A stretch of 64,000 bases of DNA from Alteromonas macleodii ATCC 27126 (GTDB taxonomy: Bacteria; Pseudomonadota; Gammaproteobacteria; Enterobacterales; Alteromonadaceae). Shown here piece by piece: positions 35,978 to 44,965 of the stretch (the stretch's first letter is position 1; each line of letters begins with the position of its first letter). Where the stretch lies: assembly GCF_000172635.2 (NCBI RefSeq), contig NC_018632.1:1860001-1924000 (forward strand), given 5' to 3'. Made by a program: the position numbers and the translations under genes. The notes below the pieces were generated by a model. That model ran no database searches. It was not told the origin of the DNA and saw nothing but the letters and a program-made list of their open reading frames with translations.

Positions 35978-36119
35978 TAGATTGCTGTTTTACGCAGTAA
36001 AAGTGGCTGTACAGACTAGTACGGCATATTGCCAAATGCGTATGACGATGCGTGTGCTACGTCGTTGTCTAGTTGATATGTCGCACCGTGTATTACAAAA
36101 ACATGGTGCCACAAAATAA

Positions 36120-36202
36120 AAAAGCCTGAGATGCTGGCGGTTGTTGACCTTTGATATAAAGCAAAGGTCAACAGGGCCTAGTTTAGCAATCGTCAGGCTT
36201 TT
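36120..36202. repeat. Nested inverted repeat with dispersed motif (possible terminator)
   Basis: The outer arms AAAAGCCTGA (36120-36129) and TCAGGCTTTT (36193-36202) enclose an inner perfect 11-base stem, GTTGACCTTTG (36143-36153) with CAAAGGTCAAC (36162-36172). The right inner arm continues as AGGGCCTA, a 19-base motif that recurs with one change at 21726-21744. T-rich sequence follows on the minus strand and it lies at the end of both convergent transcripts, so it may act as a terminator in both directions. Confidence 0.65.
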
Positions 36203-36251
36203 ACCTACACAGTCGTACTTTATCGGCAAGACCTATGTCGACAGAAACGAG

Positions 36252-36416
36252 TTAGTTAGACGCTTCCTCGGCACCTTCTTCAATGGCTTCTCCAGCACTT
36301 TGAATATCTTTACCGGCCCCTTCAACTGTTGCACAACCGCCTAAACTCCCAAAACTGGCTGCGAGTATAAGTACTAAAAAAGCGTGTTTAAGTGTTTTTG
36401 AATTTAACATTTCCAT
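36252..36416 (-). CDS. Entericidin-like small lipoprotein
   Basis: This small protein, 54 residues from ATG 36416, has a hydrophobic signal and a lipobox LGGC, then ATVEGAGKDIQSAGEAIEEG, the typical EcnA/EcnB pattern. In E. coli entericidins are membrane lipoproteins linked to envelope stress. ACGGAG stands 6 bases before ATG 36416; other in-frame ATG codons lie at 36437, 36422 and 36410. The first would overlap the stop of the MscS gene, so the two genes are probably cotranscribed. Confidence 0.8.
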   Translation of the reverse strand: MEMLNSKTLKHAFLVLILAASFGSLGGCATVEGAGKDIQSAGEAIEEGAEEASN

Positions 36417-36433
36417 TTGCATCTCCGTTAGTT

Positions 36434-37420
36434 TCATTCTTCTGCGGGTTGCTCAGGGTTATCACCCGCTTTCACATCAGACTGCTCAGTTGATGAATTT
36501 GTATTACCTTTACTTGAACTTCTCTCATCCTGCTTTTTAAGCATGCTATTAAGCTTATCTCCCCCTTTAGCATTGAAATCCAATGTTCTGATAGGGAAAG
36601 GAATAAGAATATCGTTTTCTTCTAATACCGTTTTTACTGTACTGATCGCGTCGTGGCGTACGACCATAAATCCTGGCTCTCCTGGATATCGAATCCAAAA
36701 CCACAGTAATAGGTTGATACTTGAATCGCCAAAAGACTCTGCGTAAACCGCGGTCTCTTCTTTTTTGATGACATAATCTTTTTCATTCATAGCATCCGTA
36801 ATAACTTTGGCGGCTTCTTCTATATCATCAGCATAAGAAATGCCGACAGGGATCTCTATTCTTCGATAACCAAGATATGAATAATTGGTCAATATATTTC
36901 GGAAAAGAATCTTGTTGGGTATAACTTCAAGTTGACCATAAAAGGTTTCAACTAAGGTGTTTCTAAGGTTTATTTCCTTTACGTTACCAAATACACCTTC
37001 TGCCTCAATGACGTCACCAATTTCAAAGGGTTTTCGAATTCCCATGGCTACACCGGCAATGAAGTTTTCCGTCATGTCCTGAAACGCAAAACCAATGGCC
37101 AACCCGACGATACCTGCGCCTGCAAGTAAAGAGGTGACAGTACCTTTAAGGCCAACAAAGTCTAGCGCAATGAAAATTCCCGCTATTAAAACGATAGATT
37201 TGATTATGGAGGTGAGGAGGCTTGCAATTTGTCGAGACTCAAACGTTCTGCGCATAATCTTGCCAGCAACGTTGCCGATCACTTTGGCGATAATGCCAAA
37301 GGCTATCGCAATAAAAAATGCGACAACAATGTTAGGAAGAAGCGTAATGCCACCTTCTATCCAAGACTCTAGCTTTTCGCTGAGTAATTTATAAACCTCA
37401 TCTATTTTTGGAAACTCCAT
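36434..37420 (-). CDS. MscS-family mechanosensitive ion channel
   Basis: This 328-residue protein has the MscS pore region (SLLAGAGIVGLAIGFAFQDMTENFIAG, residues about 93-120), a beta domain (IGDVIEAEGVFGNVKEINLRNT) and a C-terminal alpha/beta domain, ending in a hydrophilic tail. It opens when membrane tension rises and protects against hypo-osmotic shock. Three hydrophobic segments precede the pore. The entericidin-like gene follows directly, suggesting an envelope or osmotic-stress pair. Confidence 0.9.
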   Translation of the reverse strand: MEFPKIDEVYKLLSEKLESWIEGGITLLPNIVVAFFIAIAFGIIAKVIGNVAGKIMRRTFESRQIASLLTSIIKSIVLIAGIFIALDFVGLKGTVTSLLAGAGIVGLAIGFAFQDMTENFIAGVAMGIRKPFEIGDVIEAEGVFGNVKEINLRNTLVETFYGQLEVIPNKILFRNILTNYSYLGYRRIEIPVGISYADDIEEAAKVITDAMNEKDYVIKKEETAVYAESFGDSSINLLLWFWIRYPGEPGFMVVRHDAISTVKTVLEENDILIPFPIRTLDFNAKGGDKLNSMLKKQDERSSSKGNTNSSTEQSDVKAGDNPEQPAEE

Positions 37421-37841
37421 AGACCTCGTGCACCTTCATATAAAGTGTTCCTGATGTTTCAAGAATCATTCCTTTCAAAATAATCTTGTAACGCATTGAA
37501 AATTGGAGGGTATGCCTGGTTTTTGAGGTGCGCGATCCATCAAGCGTAATGAATAAATTTCCCATATTGGGAAACATATTCTCAATTGGGATATGGCTAA
37601 ATTCAGTGGAGAGGCTTCAATTTATCCTAAAGGATATCTGGTCAGACCATGTGTAAAATTAATGTAAACATATTATTCACAATAAATTTACAAAGGTGAA
37701 ATTCAAGCATAGTATCAATTGCGTAGGTCAATATTTGTTCATGGCCTCAGACAATAACAACACGAAATCGAACAGCCTGTCGCTAGCGGAAAGTGTGGGT
37801 AGTAATGCCGGTAGTGATAAGCCCAGATTTGGAATCACACT
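37421..37841 (+). promoter_or_regulatory. TonB-receptor upstream region with two inverted repeats
   Basis: This 421-base gap holds TTTCCC-N5-GGGAAA at 37558-37574 and TGGTC-A-GACCA at 37639-37649. The second matches the core of operators bound by FadR and other GntR-family regulators. A short reading frame at 37741-37845 overlaps the receptor start. I see no other gene in it. Confidence 0.5.
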
Positions 37842-37845
37842 ATGA
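37741..37845 (+). CDS. Candidate 34-codon upstream reading frame overlapping the TonB receptor start
   Basis: ATG 37741 opens 34 codons (MASDNNNTKSNSLSLAESVG and so on) and ends with TGA 37843-37845, which overlaps the receptor's ATG 37842 as ATGA. The receptor itself has only a weak ribosome site (GGA, 8 bases away), so translational coupling is possible. The upstream frame's own ribosome site is weak and I do not recognise the peptide. Confidence 0.35.
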   Translation: MASDNNNTKSNSLSLAESVGSNAGSDKPRFGITL

Positions 37846-40547
37846 AATTTAAAACGCGTAAGACAGCAGTGGCGGCAATGGTCGGTACTGCTTTATTTTG
37901 CTCTCCTTATATCGCATCAGCCCAAGAAGCAGACGTTGAAAGTGAGCAAGAAGCTAAGAAAGACGTAGAACTCATTTTGGTTACTGGTAGTTTTGTCCGC
38001 CGTAGCGAAAACTTCGAATCTCCTTCTCCACTAGCCGTGGTAGATAGCGTGGCTATAGACGCGATTGGCGCAAAGAATATTGCGGATATTACACAAACAC
38101 TCACTATTAACACGGGTGCTGAAAACAACCCAGATGCTTTTACGCAAAACGCAACAGCGGGTACGTCGAATATTAACCTTCGTGGTTTAGGCGTAGCGTC
38201 TACTCTGGTTTTACTTAACAACAAGCGTCAGGTCGTTACAGCGCAACCAACGAACGAAGGCCTGAACTTCGTCGATACCAGTTCACTTGTGCCAATGATT
38301 GCCATTGATCGTATGGAAGTGGTTAAAGATGGTGCGTCGGCTCTGTATGGTTCTGATGCCGTTGCAGGTGTCGTTAACTTTATCACCAAACGCAATTATG
38401 ACGGAGCAATGGTAAGCCTTGACTATCAAGATGGTGCGCATGGCGACAACAAAGAATACATTTTACAAGGTTTATGGGGCGCAACCGGTGATAACGGAAG
38501 CGTACTAGCGGCGATAAGCTATACCAACCGTTCGCCGCTTTTTCTCAGCGATAGACGACTAAGTCGTCCCCAAGACGATACAAGTGCTCTGGGTAACCCA
38601 GGCTCTTTCTTCTTAAACATTCCAGGTGCAGGGGCACTGCCCATTATCGACCCGTACGGATGTGAGGAGTTTGGTGGTGCACCCAGTTTACTTGCGCCAA
38701 GTGGTACAGTGCCAGGTTTAGAAATTGGTTTTTGTGGTTTTGATTTCGGTAAATTCTATTCATATGTTGCTGATGAGAGCCGAACAAATGCTTATGTACG
38801 TGCAGACTACGAGTTCGATAACGATATTACATGGTCGGCTGAATTCAGTTTAGCGAGAAACCGTGCTGAACGTGGTGGAGCACCGAGCTTCCCAATTTTA
38901 ACCTCTCCAATTGTTCCGGATTATCATCCGCAGAATCCATTTGGTCAGCCTGTCGCTTTCTTCGGCCGCGCTGAAGGTAACGGCTTCCCTGGTGACCCAG
39001 CGAATACCGAATCAGATACCTTTCGCTTTAGCACCAGTTTACAAGGTGTGACAGACACTGGGTTCTGGGAAGTAAGCTATACACGTGCGGTTAACGATTT
39101 TGTATTTAGGGTTCCTGACGTACTAAATACCGAGTTTCAGCTTGCGCTATACGGTCTAGGTGGCTCTAATTGTGACCCTATCGCTGGAACGCCAGGGGTA
39201 GGGGATTGCGAATTCTTCAACCCATTTGCAACGTCTTACACAACGGCGCCTAACTCTGATTACGTGGTTAGCTCCTTTACGGGAACCGAAGTGATTGACT
39301 CTAAAGCTGACCTTGAAGTTTTCGAAGCGTTTACATCGTTTGATGTGTTCGAAATGGGCGGTGGCTTTGCGGCGTTAGCATTGGGTGTTCAATATCGTGA
39401 AAACCAGCTTAGCCAAGATTACGATGACCTTGCTAACCAAGACAGTTTCACATTCGTTATCGGCAACCCTGATATTGATGGTAGCCAGGATGTATGGGCA
39501 GCGTTCGGTGAACTTGCATTACCAATAAATGACGAATTAGATGTTCAGCTAGCGGTTCGTTATGAAGATTACGGCGGTACCATTGGAAGTACGGTGGATC
39601 CAAAGTTAGCGATTTCGTGGCGTGCGACTGATGAGTTTTCACTTCGCGGCTCGATATCTACGTCGTTTAGAGCGCCAACAGTGTTCTTAGCACAAGGTGG
39701 CGCAACGTCGTTGCAACAGCTTATTGACCCCGTTCAAGGTGCTACGGCATTTGTAGCTGTTAGAACATCGGGTAATGAAGAGCTAAAACCTGAAGAGTCG
39801 ACAGCCTATAATATTGGCTTCTCATACGAGCCTTTCAGAGACTTTTCTGTTGAAGTTGATTATTGGAATTTCGAGTTTGAAGACTTGATCATTCAAGAGA
39901 ACGCGCAGGCGGTACTAAATGATGATCCGACTAACCCAGACCGCGTCATCCGTGCTGGAGACCCGCTGACTGGGCCTGTTCTTCAAGTAAATAACACGTA
40001 TGTTAACGCGAGTTCTTTGGAAACATCGGGTCTTGATTTTGTAACTAGTTATAAAATAGAGACAGACTTCGGTAACTTTACACCTACGTTGAATGCGACC
40101 TACATCACTAAGTATGACTTGATGGACCCACAGGCAGGGAACATTGATGGTGCAGGACGCCGTAACTTCAATAACATTGGTGTGTCTTCTCCTGAATTGC
40201 GCGCGAACTTGGGACTGGCTTGGCAAAACGATATCCATGCAGCCAATATCTTCCTTCGCTACATCTCATCATATGATGATGATCAAAATTGCGCGGACGG
40301 TACTGCAAATGTGGGTGGTTGTTCAGGTGGCTTTTACGAAGTGGATAGTCACTTGACGGTAGATGCTCAATACAACATCGACTTAGGCGGCTTATATGAT
40401 ACAGAACAAAGTTATGTGTTGACGTTAGGCGCAATTAACATGTTCGACGAAGAGCCTCCACAGCTATTCACTAACAGCGGGTTTGACTCTAAGGTTCACG
40501 ATCCACGAGGTCGTCAAATCTATGCGCGCTTAGCTATCGAGTTCTAA
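37842..40547 (+). CDS. TonB-dependent outer-membrane receptor
   Basis: This 901-residue receptor has a signal peptide (cleavage near ASAQEA, residue 28), a TonB box-like EEVLVTG equivalent (VELILVTGSFVRR), a plug domain with INLRGLG and KDGASALYGSDAVAGVVNFIT, and a C-terminal beta barrel ending in IEF with a terminal aromatic residue. It imports an unknown ligand across the outer membrane. Long receptors of this type in Alteromonadales often serve oligosaccharides. No transport or degradative partner is adjacent. A terminator follows. Confidence 0.93.
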   Translation: MKFKTRKTAVAAMVGTALFCSPYIASAQEADVESEQEAKKDVELILVTGSFVRRSENFESPSPLAVVDSVAIDAIGAKNIADITQTLTINTGAENNPDAFTQNATAGTSNINLRGLGVASTLVLLNNKRQVVTAQPTNEGLNFVDTSSLVPMIAIDRMEVVKDGASALYGSDAVAGVVNFITKRNYDGAMVSLDYQDGAHGDNKEYILQGLWGATGDNGSVLAAISYTNRSPLFLSDRRLSRPQDDTSALGNPGSFFLNIPGAGALPIIDPYGCEEFGGAPSLLAPSGTVPGLEIGFCGFDFGKFYSYVADESRTNAYVRADYEFDNDITWSAEFSLARNRAERGGAPSFPILTSPIVPDYHPQNPFGQPVAFFGRAEGNGFPGDPANTESDTFRFSTSLQGVTDTGFWEVSYTRAVNDFVFRVPDVLNTEFQLALYGLGGSNCDPIAGTPGVGDCEFFNPFATSYTTAPNSDYVVSSFTGTEVIDSKADLEVFEAFTSFDVFEMGGGFAALALGVQYRENQLSQDYDDLANQDSFTFVIGNPDIDGSQDVWAAFGELALPINDELDVQLAVRYEDYGGTIGSTVDPKLAISWRATDEFSLRGSISTSFRAPTVFLAQGGATSLQQLIDPVQGATAFVAVRTSGNEELKPEESTAYNIGFSYEPFRDFSVEVDYWNFEFEDLIIQENAQAVLNDDPTNPDRVIRAGDPLTGPVLQVNNTYVNASSLETSGLDFVTSYKIETDFGNFTPTLNATYITKYDLMDPQAGNIDGAGRRNFNNIGVSSPELRANLGLAWQNDIHAANIFLRYISSYDDDQNCADGTANVGGCSGGFYEVDSHLTVDAQYNIDLGGLYDTEQSYVLTLGAINMFDEEPPQLFTNSGFDSKVHDPRGRQIYARLAIEF

Positions 40548-40570
40548 TCTGTTAATAAGGTAGAAGTATA

Positions 40571-40609
40571 GCCACCCTTTGACTATAAAAGTTGAAGGGT
40601 GGCTTTTTT
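40571..40609 (+). terminator. Terminator of the TonB receptor gene
   Basis: GCCACCCTT (40571-40579) and AAGGGTGGC (40595-40603) form a stem followed by six T residues. Confidence 0.85.
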
Positions 40610-40737
40610 GTAAACCTTAGCCTCCACTCCTCTTTGTGATTTTGTCTCCAGTCTCTTCTAATGTTAAACCAATCGATTAAAGTATCTCGTAGTAGGTAAG
40701 ACTTTTACGTAATCATCAGTGATTGAAGGAGATAAGA

Positions 40738-41040
40738 ATGGCGACGAAGCTGTCTGATAATGAAATTAACGAAAAATTGAAAGCGCTCAATGAACTGGTT
40801 TCCGATGACACACCATGGGAGCAAAGTGGAGACACTATCAAAAAGACGTTTATGTTTAAGAGCTTTATCCGAGCTTTTGGGTGGATGTCTCAAATTGCGA
40901 TTTGGGCGGAAAAGCTAAAACATCATCCGGAGTGGTTCAATGTTTATAATAAAGTAGAGGTAACATTGACTACGCACGACGCTGGTGGGCTAACAGAATT
41001 AGATTTTTCGTTGGCTGAAAAAATGGAAAAATTTAAATAG
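40738..41040 (+). CDS. phhB: 4a-hydroxytetrahydrobiopterin dehydratase (PhhB/PCD-like)
   Basis: This 100-residue protein carries the pterin-4a-carbinolamine dehydratase signature [20 protein letters not shown]. The enzyme recycles the pterin cofactor after aromatic amino-acid hydroxylation. GAAGGAG stands 6 bases before ATG 40738, so the five codons upstream are not used. No phenylalanine hydroxylase gene is adjacent, so it may serve another pterin-dependent process. Confidence 0.88.
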   Translation: MATKLSDNEINEKLKALNELVSDDTPWEQSGDTIKKTFMFKSFIRAFGWMSQIAIWAEKLKHHPEWFNVYNKVEVTLTTHDAGGLTELDFSLAEKMEKFK

Positions 41041-41157
41041 CTTTAATCAACGTGTGTAAATAGGAGCTAAAAATCGGTTAATTCGTATTAACTTTGTTCA
41101 TGTTGGTCAATTAAACCGCTAACAGTCAGAAAAATGAAATATTTCGCATGCTGGTAC

Positions 41158-41185
41158 TTGTGTTGCGAAAGTCCCTATGTATAAT
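41158..41185 (+). promoter_or_regulatory. Promoter of the tRNA-fMet pair
   Basis: -35 TTGTGT (41158-41163), 16-base spacer and a consensus -10 TATAAT (41180-41185), followed by a GC-rich start region (ACGCACC), about 55 bases before the first tRNA. Confidence 0.65.
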
Positions 41186-41241
41186 ACGCACCACGTTGAA
41201 GCGAGGCATTAAATGAAGCGCTTACAACAATAATTTTCTGG

Positions 41242-41318
<77 letters not shown>

Positions 41319-41368
41319 AACAAAACCAGAATTACAAAGCATTGCAAATGCAAGCTTTACCGTACAGC

Positions 41369-41445
<77 letters not shown>

Positions 41446-41452
41446 CATTTAA

Positions 41453-41476
41453 AACCCAGCTTTTGCTGGGTTTTTT
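41453..41476 (+). terminator. Terminator of the tRNA operon
   Basis: AACCCAGC-TTTT-GCTGGGTT (41453-41472) followed by a T-run. Confidence 0.85.
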
Positions 41477-41616
41477 CTTTTTATACGGCAAAACATAATA
41501 GCGTTCCTTGATTTACACGATAATTTTGAATTAATTACTACACTGTGTAAATGAGTGTGCTAAGTTAACCTCACGCCACCATTGAAAATTAAACTAATAG
41601 GTAGTATGGCCGCGTT

Positions 41617-44600
41617 ATGATATCCCGTTTTTTTACTTTTGAAGAACACGCCACCTTAATAGAAGGTGTTTATCATTTTCCTTTGGTCATTCTATCGCTT
41701 ATGGTGGCTGTGTTTGCCTCATTTATGGCGTTTAATGTGGCAGGGCAAGCCGCGATCACCGAAGACAAACTTCGACGAAATGCCTTATTAGGCACCGGCA
41801 GCATTGCATTAGGCGGTGGTATTTGGTCTATGCATTTCTTGGGGATGACCGCTTTTGATTTATGTCTGCCCGTTGACTATGATCCTCTGATTACCGGGCT
41901 CTCTGCCGTTCCCGGGATTGCCGCAGCTTGGGTGGCGCTTCACCTTTTAACTAAGTCCCGTATTAGCCTCGCTGAAATAATATTAGGTGGTGTACTGGTA
42001 GGTGCTGGTATTGGCACTATGCACTATAGTGGTATGGCCGCTATGGAAATGGCACCGCTTCTTCGTTACGACCTTGGTATGTTTGCCCTTTCTATTGTGG
42101 TAGCTGTGTGTTTAGCCATGCTGTCGCTGTGGATTAAATTCGGCATTACAGCTGCTACGAAAAGTAAAAAGCTGTTAGGAAAACATGTATTACTTGCAAG
42201 TATCGTCATGGGACTGGCTATTTCTGGTATGCACTATACGGGGATGGCGGCAGCAAGATTCGTATTGCCACCAGGAATGGAAACGTCGGGTCAGTCTTCA
42301 GATATTGCTGTTTATCTAGCAATTTCGATTGCTATCGTTACGTTAATATTAATTACGATGGTATTGGGCATTAGCCTTCTTTTTAAATATCGCGATGTAA
42401 TGGTACGCGCCATTGAAAGTGAGCGAATTCAAAGTGCTATTACCGATACCGCCGTCGACGCCATCCTGACCGTTGATGACAAAGGCATTATAAAAACCGC
42501 TAACCCCGCTGTTGAGCGCATCTATGGCTATACTCAGCAAGAAATAATCGGTATGCACGCAGCTGAGGTAGTAACTCCTGAAAGACGTCATTTATACGGT
42601 GATGACTTCTTCAGTCAGCGAGTAGTACCAACTGAGCAAATTATTGGTACAGGAAGAGAAGTAGAAGTACTTCGCAAAGACGGTGAGCGTATACCAGTGC
42701 GCTTGGGTGTCGGCTACACAAAAATTGATGGTAAGCCCGTTTTTGTCTCTTTCGCTTCTGATTTACGTAAACGCAAGGAAATGGAAGATGCATTGCGCGA
42801 GAGCGAAGCTAAATTTAGAAGTCTTATCTCAAATATTCCTGGTATGGCTTATCGCTGTTTAAGTATGCCAGGGTGGCCCATGGTATTTATTAGTGATGCT
42901 GTAACAGAAGTAACCGGATACCCGCCTGAAGATTTTACCTTGCCCAATCCGAAGCGCTCTTTCACCGATCTTTACCATCCTGATGATGTAGAGCGTCTAT
43001 CATCTATTAGTCCTGATGTAGGCGCCTTTTCATATGAATATAGAATCGTCGCAAAATCCGGAGAGGTGAAGTGGGTTATCGAGCATGGAGTACAGGTTAA
43101 AGACGATGATGGCATGGTGCTCTATGTAGACGGCTTCATATCTGACATTACACATCGAAAAGTGATGGAGAATGAATTAAAAGCGGCAAAGGAAAAAGCA
43201 GAGCAAGCTGCCGCTGCGCGTACCGCATTTCTTGCTAATATGAGTCATGAAATCCGTACGCCTATGAATGCAATAATAGGCTTTAGCGACCTCATGTTAG
43301 GAGAAGCCTTACGCGAAGAGCAAAAATCTCACTTAACCACGATAAACCGTTCCGCACGTTCATTGCTGCATCTTCTTAACGACATACTTGATAGCGCGAA
43401 GTTGGATAAAGGTAAGCTTGATTTAGATTATCGCGATTTCCTTATTCGCGAAGAGTTGGATTTGGTTATTTCAACATTTTGGTTAGAAGCCAAGCGCAAA
43501 AAAGTTGGACTTGTACTTAATGTCGATGATTCGGTAGCTAACGGATACAGAGGTGTACCGGAGCGAATGCGACAGGTACTTAACAATCTGATAGGCAACG
43601 CCGTTAAATTCACTCACGAGGGTGAAGTGACTATCAATGTCAAAAGTGATGAAAAGTATGTGTATTTTGACGTGACAGATACCGGCATTGGTATGACGCA
43701 AGAGCAAGTAGAAAGAGTATTCGACCCGTTCTCTCAAGCAGATGCATCGATGAGTCGAAAGTACGGCGGCACGGGGCTGGGAACAACTATTTCCAAGCAG
43801 TTAGTTGAACTGATGGGCGGTAATATTTGTGCAACTAGTGAAAAAGGTAAAGGAACGACCTTTACTTTCAGACTTCCTCTAGAAGTTGTAGAAATTGATG
43901 ATTATGTATCTAGTGAGCTCTCCTCGAAAGCAGCACGTATTGAAACCTCGTTAACCGTACTGGTTGTTGACGATGTGCAGCAAAACCTTGAGCTGCTTTC
44001 GTTGCTGCTAAAACGCGCTGGCCACATTGTAGAAACGGCAACAGATGGACAGATTGCATTAGATAAAATGCGCGCTAAGTCGTTTGACGTGGTACTGATG
44101 GATTTACAGATGCCAAAGTTAGATGGCCTAGAGGCAGCCAAACAGCGTCGAGAGTTTGAAAAAGAAAATAGCTTACCACCTACGCCCATTATTGCGCTGA
44201 CCGCTAGCGTGTTAGTACAGGACAAACATGCCGCGCAGCAGGCGGGAATGGAAGGGTTCGCCAACAAGCCCGTCGATTTCCCTCAATTGATGGACGAGAT
44301 TGCTCGCGTGCTTAACATAGATACACTTCAGTTGGACTCGGTACCAGACACATTAGAAGTAAATGCTCCAGCATCTGCGCTTAAAGTTGATAAAAACGTG
44401 TTGGATTTGAAGAAGGCCATCGATTTATGGGGGAGTGAAGAGGTCGTCCTACAAGAGGTGGATAAATTCTCTACTACCTGCAGGGATAAAGTCGACGACT
44501 TAATGGGGGCGGCAATTCGTGAAGACTATAAAGCGGTTGCTACACTTTCACACGGTTTAAAAGGTACATCGGGTAATCTTTGCTTAACCACCTTCTATCA

Positions 44601-44868
44601 TACAACCAGGGAAATTGAAGCTCAGGCTCTAAAATCAGAGGTGAATATTGAAGACGTTAACCGTCTTCGTGATGCCTTAGATAAAATCGAGTTGATGCTT
44701 AGCGAATCGCCACTGTATGCCGAAAATGCCATTAATGAAAGTATCGATAATGCATTGCTGCTGAGTCATTTGGAGGCTATGCTCGATAGTGTAGAGCAAA
44801 ACATGGTAGATGAAGATGAATTGTCATTTTACGCGAGGTTGGGTGTTCTAGTCACAAAGAACAGATAA
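41617..44868 (+). CDS. MHYT-domain hybrid sensor histidine kinase (3' end probably frameshifted)
   Basis: This 1083-residue membrane kinase has an MHYT sensor (seven membrane segments with MHFLGM, MHYSGM and MHYTGM, thought to bind a gas or metal), two PAS domains (about 270-520), HisKA with phosphorylated His544, an ATPase domain, a receiver with Asp829, and an Hpt domain with His979 in HGLKGTSGNL. It should pass phosphate on to the HD-GYP regulator just downstream. The annotated stop at 44868 comes early. In the -1 frame, sequence up to TAG 44949-44951 encodes QILLDIDDFEFELAHERIS and so on, which looks like the proper C-terminus. Confidence 0.92.
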   Translation: MISRFFTFEEHATLIEGVYHFPLVILSLMVAVFASFMAFNVAGQAAITEDKLRRNALLGTGSIALGGGIWSMHFLGMTAFDLCLPVDYDPLITGLSAVPGIAAAWVALHLLTKSRISLAEIILGGVLVGAGIGTMHYSGMAAMEMAPLLRYDLGMFALSIVVAVCLAMLSLWIKFGITAATKSKKLLGKHVLLASIVMGLAISGMHYTGMAAARFVLPPGMETSGQSSDIAVYLAISIAIVTLILITMVLGISLLFKYRDVMVRAIESERIQSAITDTAVDAILTVDDKGIIKTANPAVERIYGYTQQEIIGMHAAEVVTPERRHLYGDDFFSQRVVPTEQIIGTGREVEVLRKDGERIPVRLGVGYTKIDGKPVFVSFASDLRKRKEMEDALRESEAKFRSLISNIPGMAYRCLSMPGWPMVFISDAVTEVTGYPPEDFTLPNPKRSFTDLYHPDDVERLSSISPDVGAFSYEYRIVAKSGEVKWVIEHGVQVKDDDGMVLYVDGFISDITHRKVMENELKAAKEKAEQAAAARTAFLANMSHEIRTPMNAIIGFSDLMLGEALREEQKSHLTTINRSARSLLHLLNDILDSAKLDKGKLDLDYRDFLIREELDLVISTFWLEAKRKKVGLVLNVDDSVANGYRGVPERMRQVLNNLIGNAVKFTHEGEVTINVKSDEKYVYFDVTDTGIGMTQEQVERVFDPFSQADASMSRKYGGTGLGTTISKQLVELMGGNICATSEKGKGTTFTFRLPLEVVEIDDYVSSELSSKAARIETSLTVLVVDDVQQNLELLSLLLKRAGHIVETATDGQIALDKMRAKSFDVVLMDLQMPKLDGLEAAKQRREFEKENSLPPTPIIALTASVLVQDKHAAQQAGMEGFANKPVDFPQLMDEIARVLNIDTLQLDSVPDTLEVNAPASALKVDKNVLDLKKAIDLWGSEEVVLQEVDKFSTTCRDKVDDLMGAAIREDYKAVATLSHGLKGTSGNLCLTTFYHTTREIEAQALKSEVNIEDVNRLRDALDKIELMLSESPLYAENAINESIDNALLLSHLEAMLDSVEQNMVDEDELSFYARLGVLVTKNR

Positions 44869-44951
44869 CTCAAATTCTCTTAGATATCGATGATTTTGAG
44901 TTCGAGTTGGCGCATGAGCGCATCTCTACATTGATACAAGAATTAAAGTAG
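44849..44951 (+). pseudogene. Probable displaced C-terminus of the hybrid kinase (-1 frame)
   Basis: From about 44849 the frame one base back reads HKEQITQILLDIDDFEF, then ELAHERISTLIQELK to TAG 44951: amphipathic helices typical of Hpt-linked C-termini. Using it would leave only 14 bases to the next gene, instead of 97. A one-base deletion, a sequencing error or a programmed shift could explain it; I see no classical slippery heptamer. Confidence 0.55.
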
Positions 44952-44965
44952 CCAAGAGACGCGGC

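Noticed and set aside
35990..36229. A 79-codon minus-strand frame
   Set aside because: It runs through the nested inverted repeat at 36120-36202, and looks like a chance frame across RNA structure.
44800..44870. Programmed -1 frameshifting in the hybrid kinase
   Set aside because: No X-XXY-YYZ slippery heptamer with a downstream structure is visible, so mutation or sequence error is more likely.
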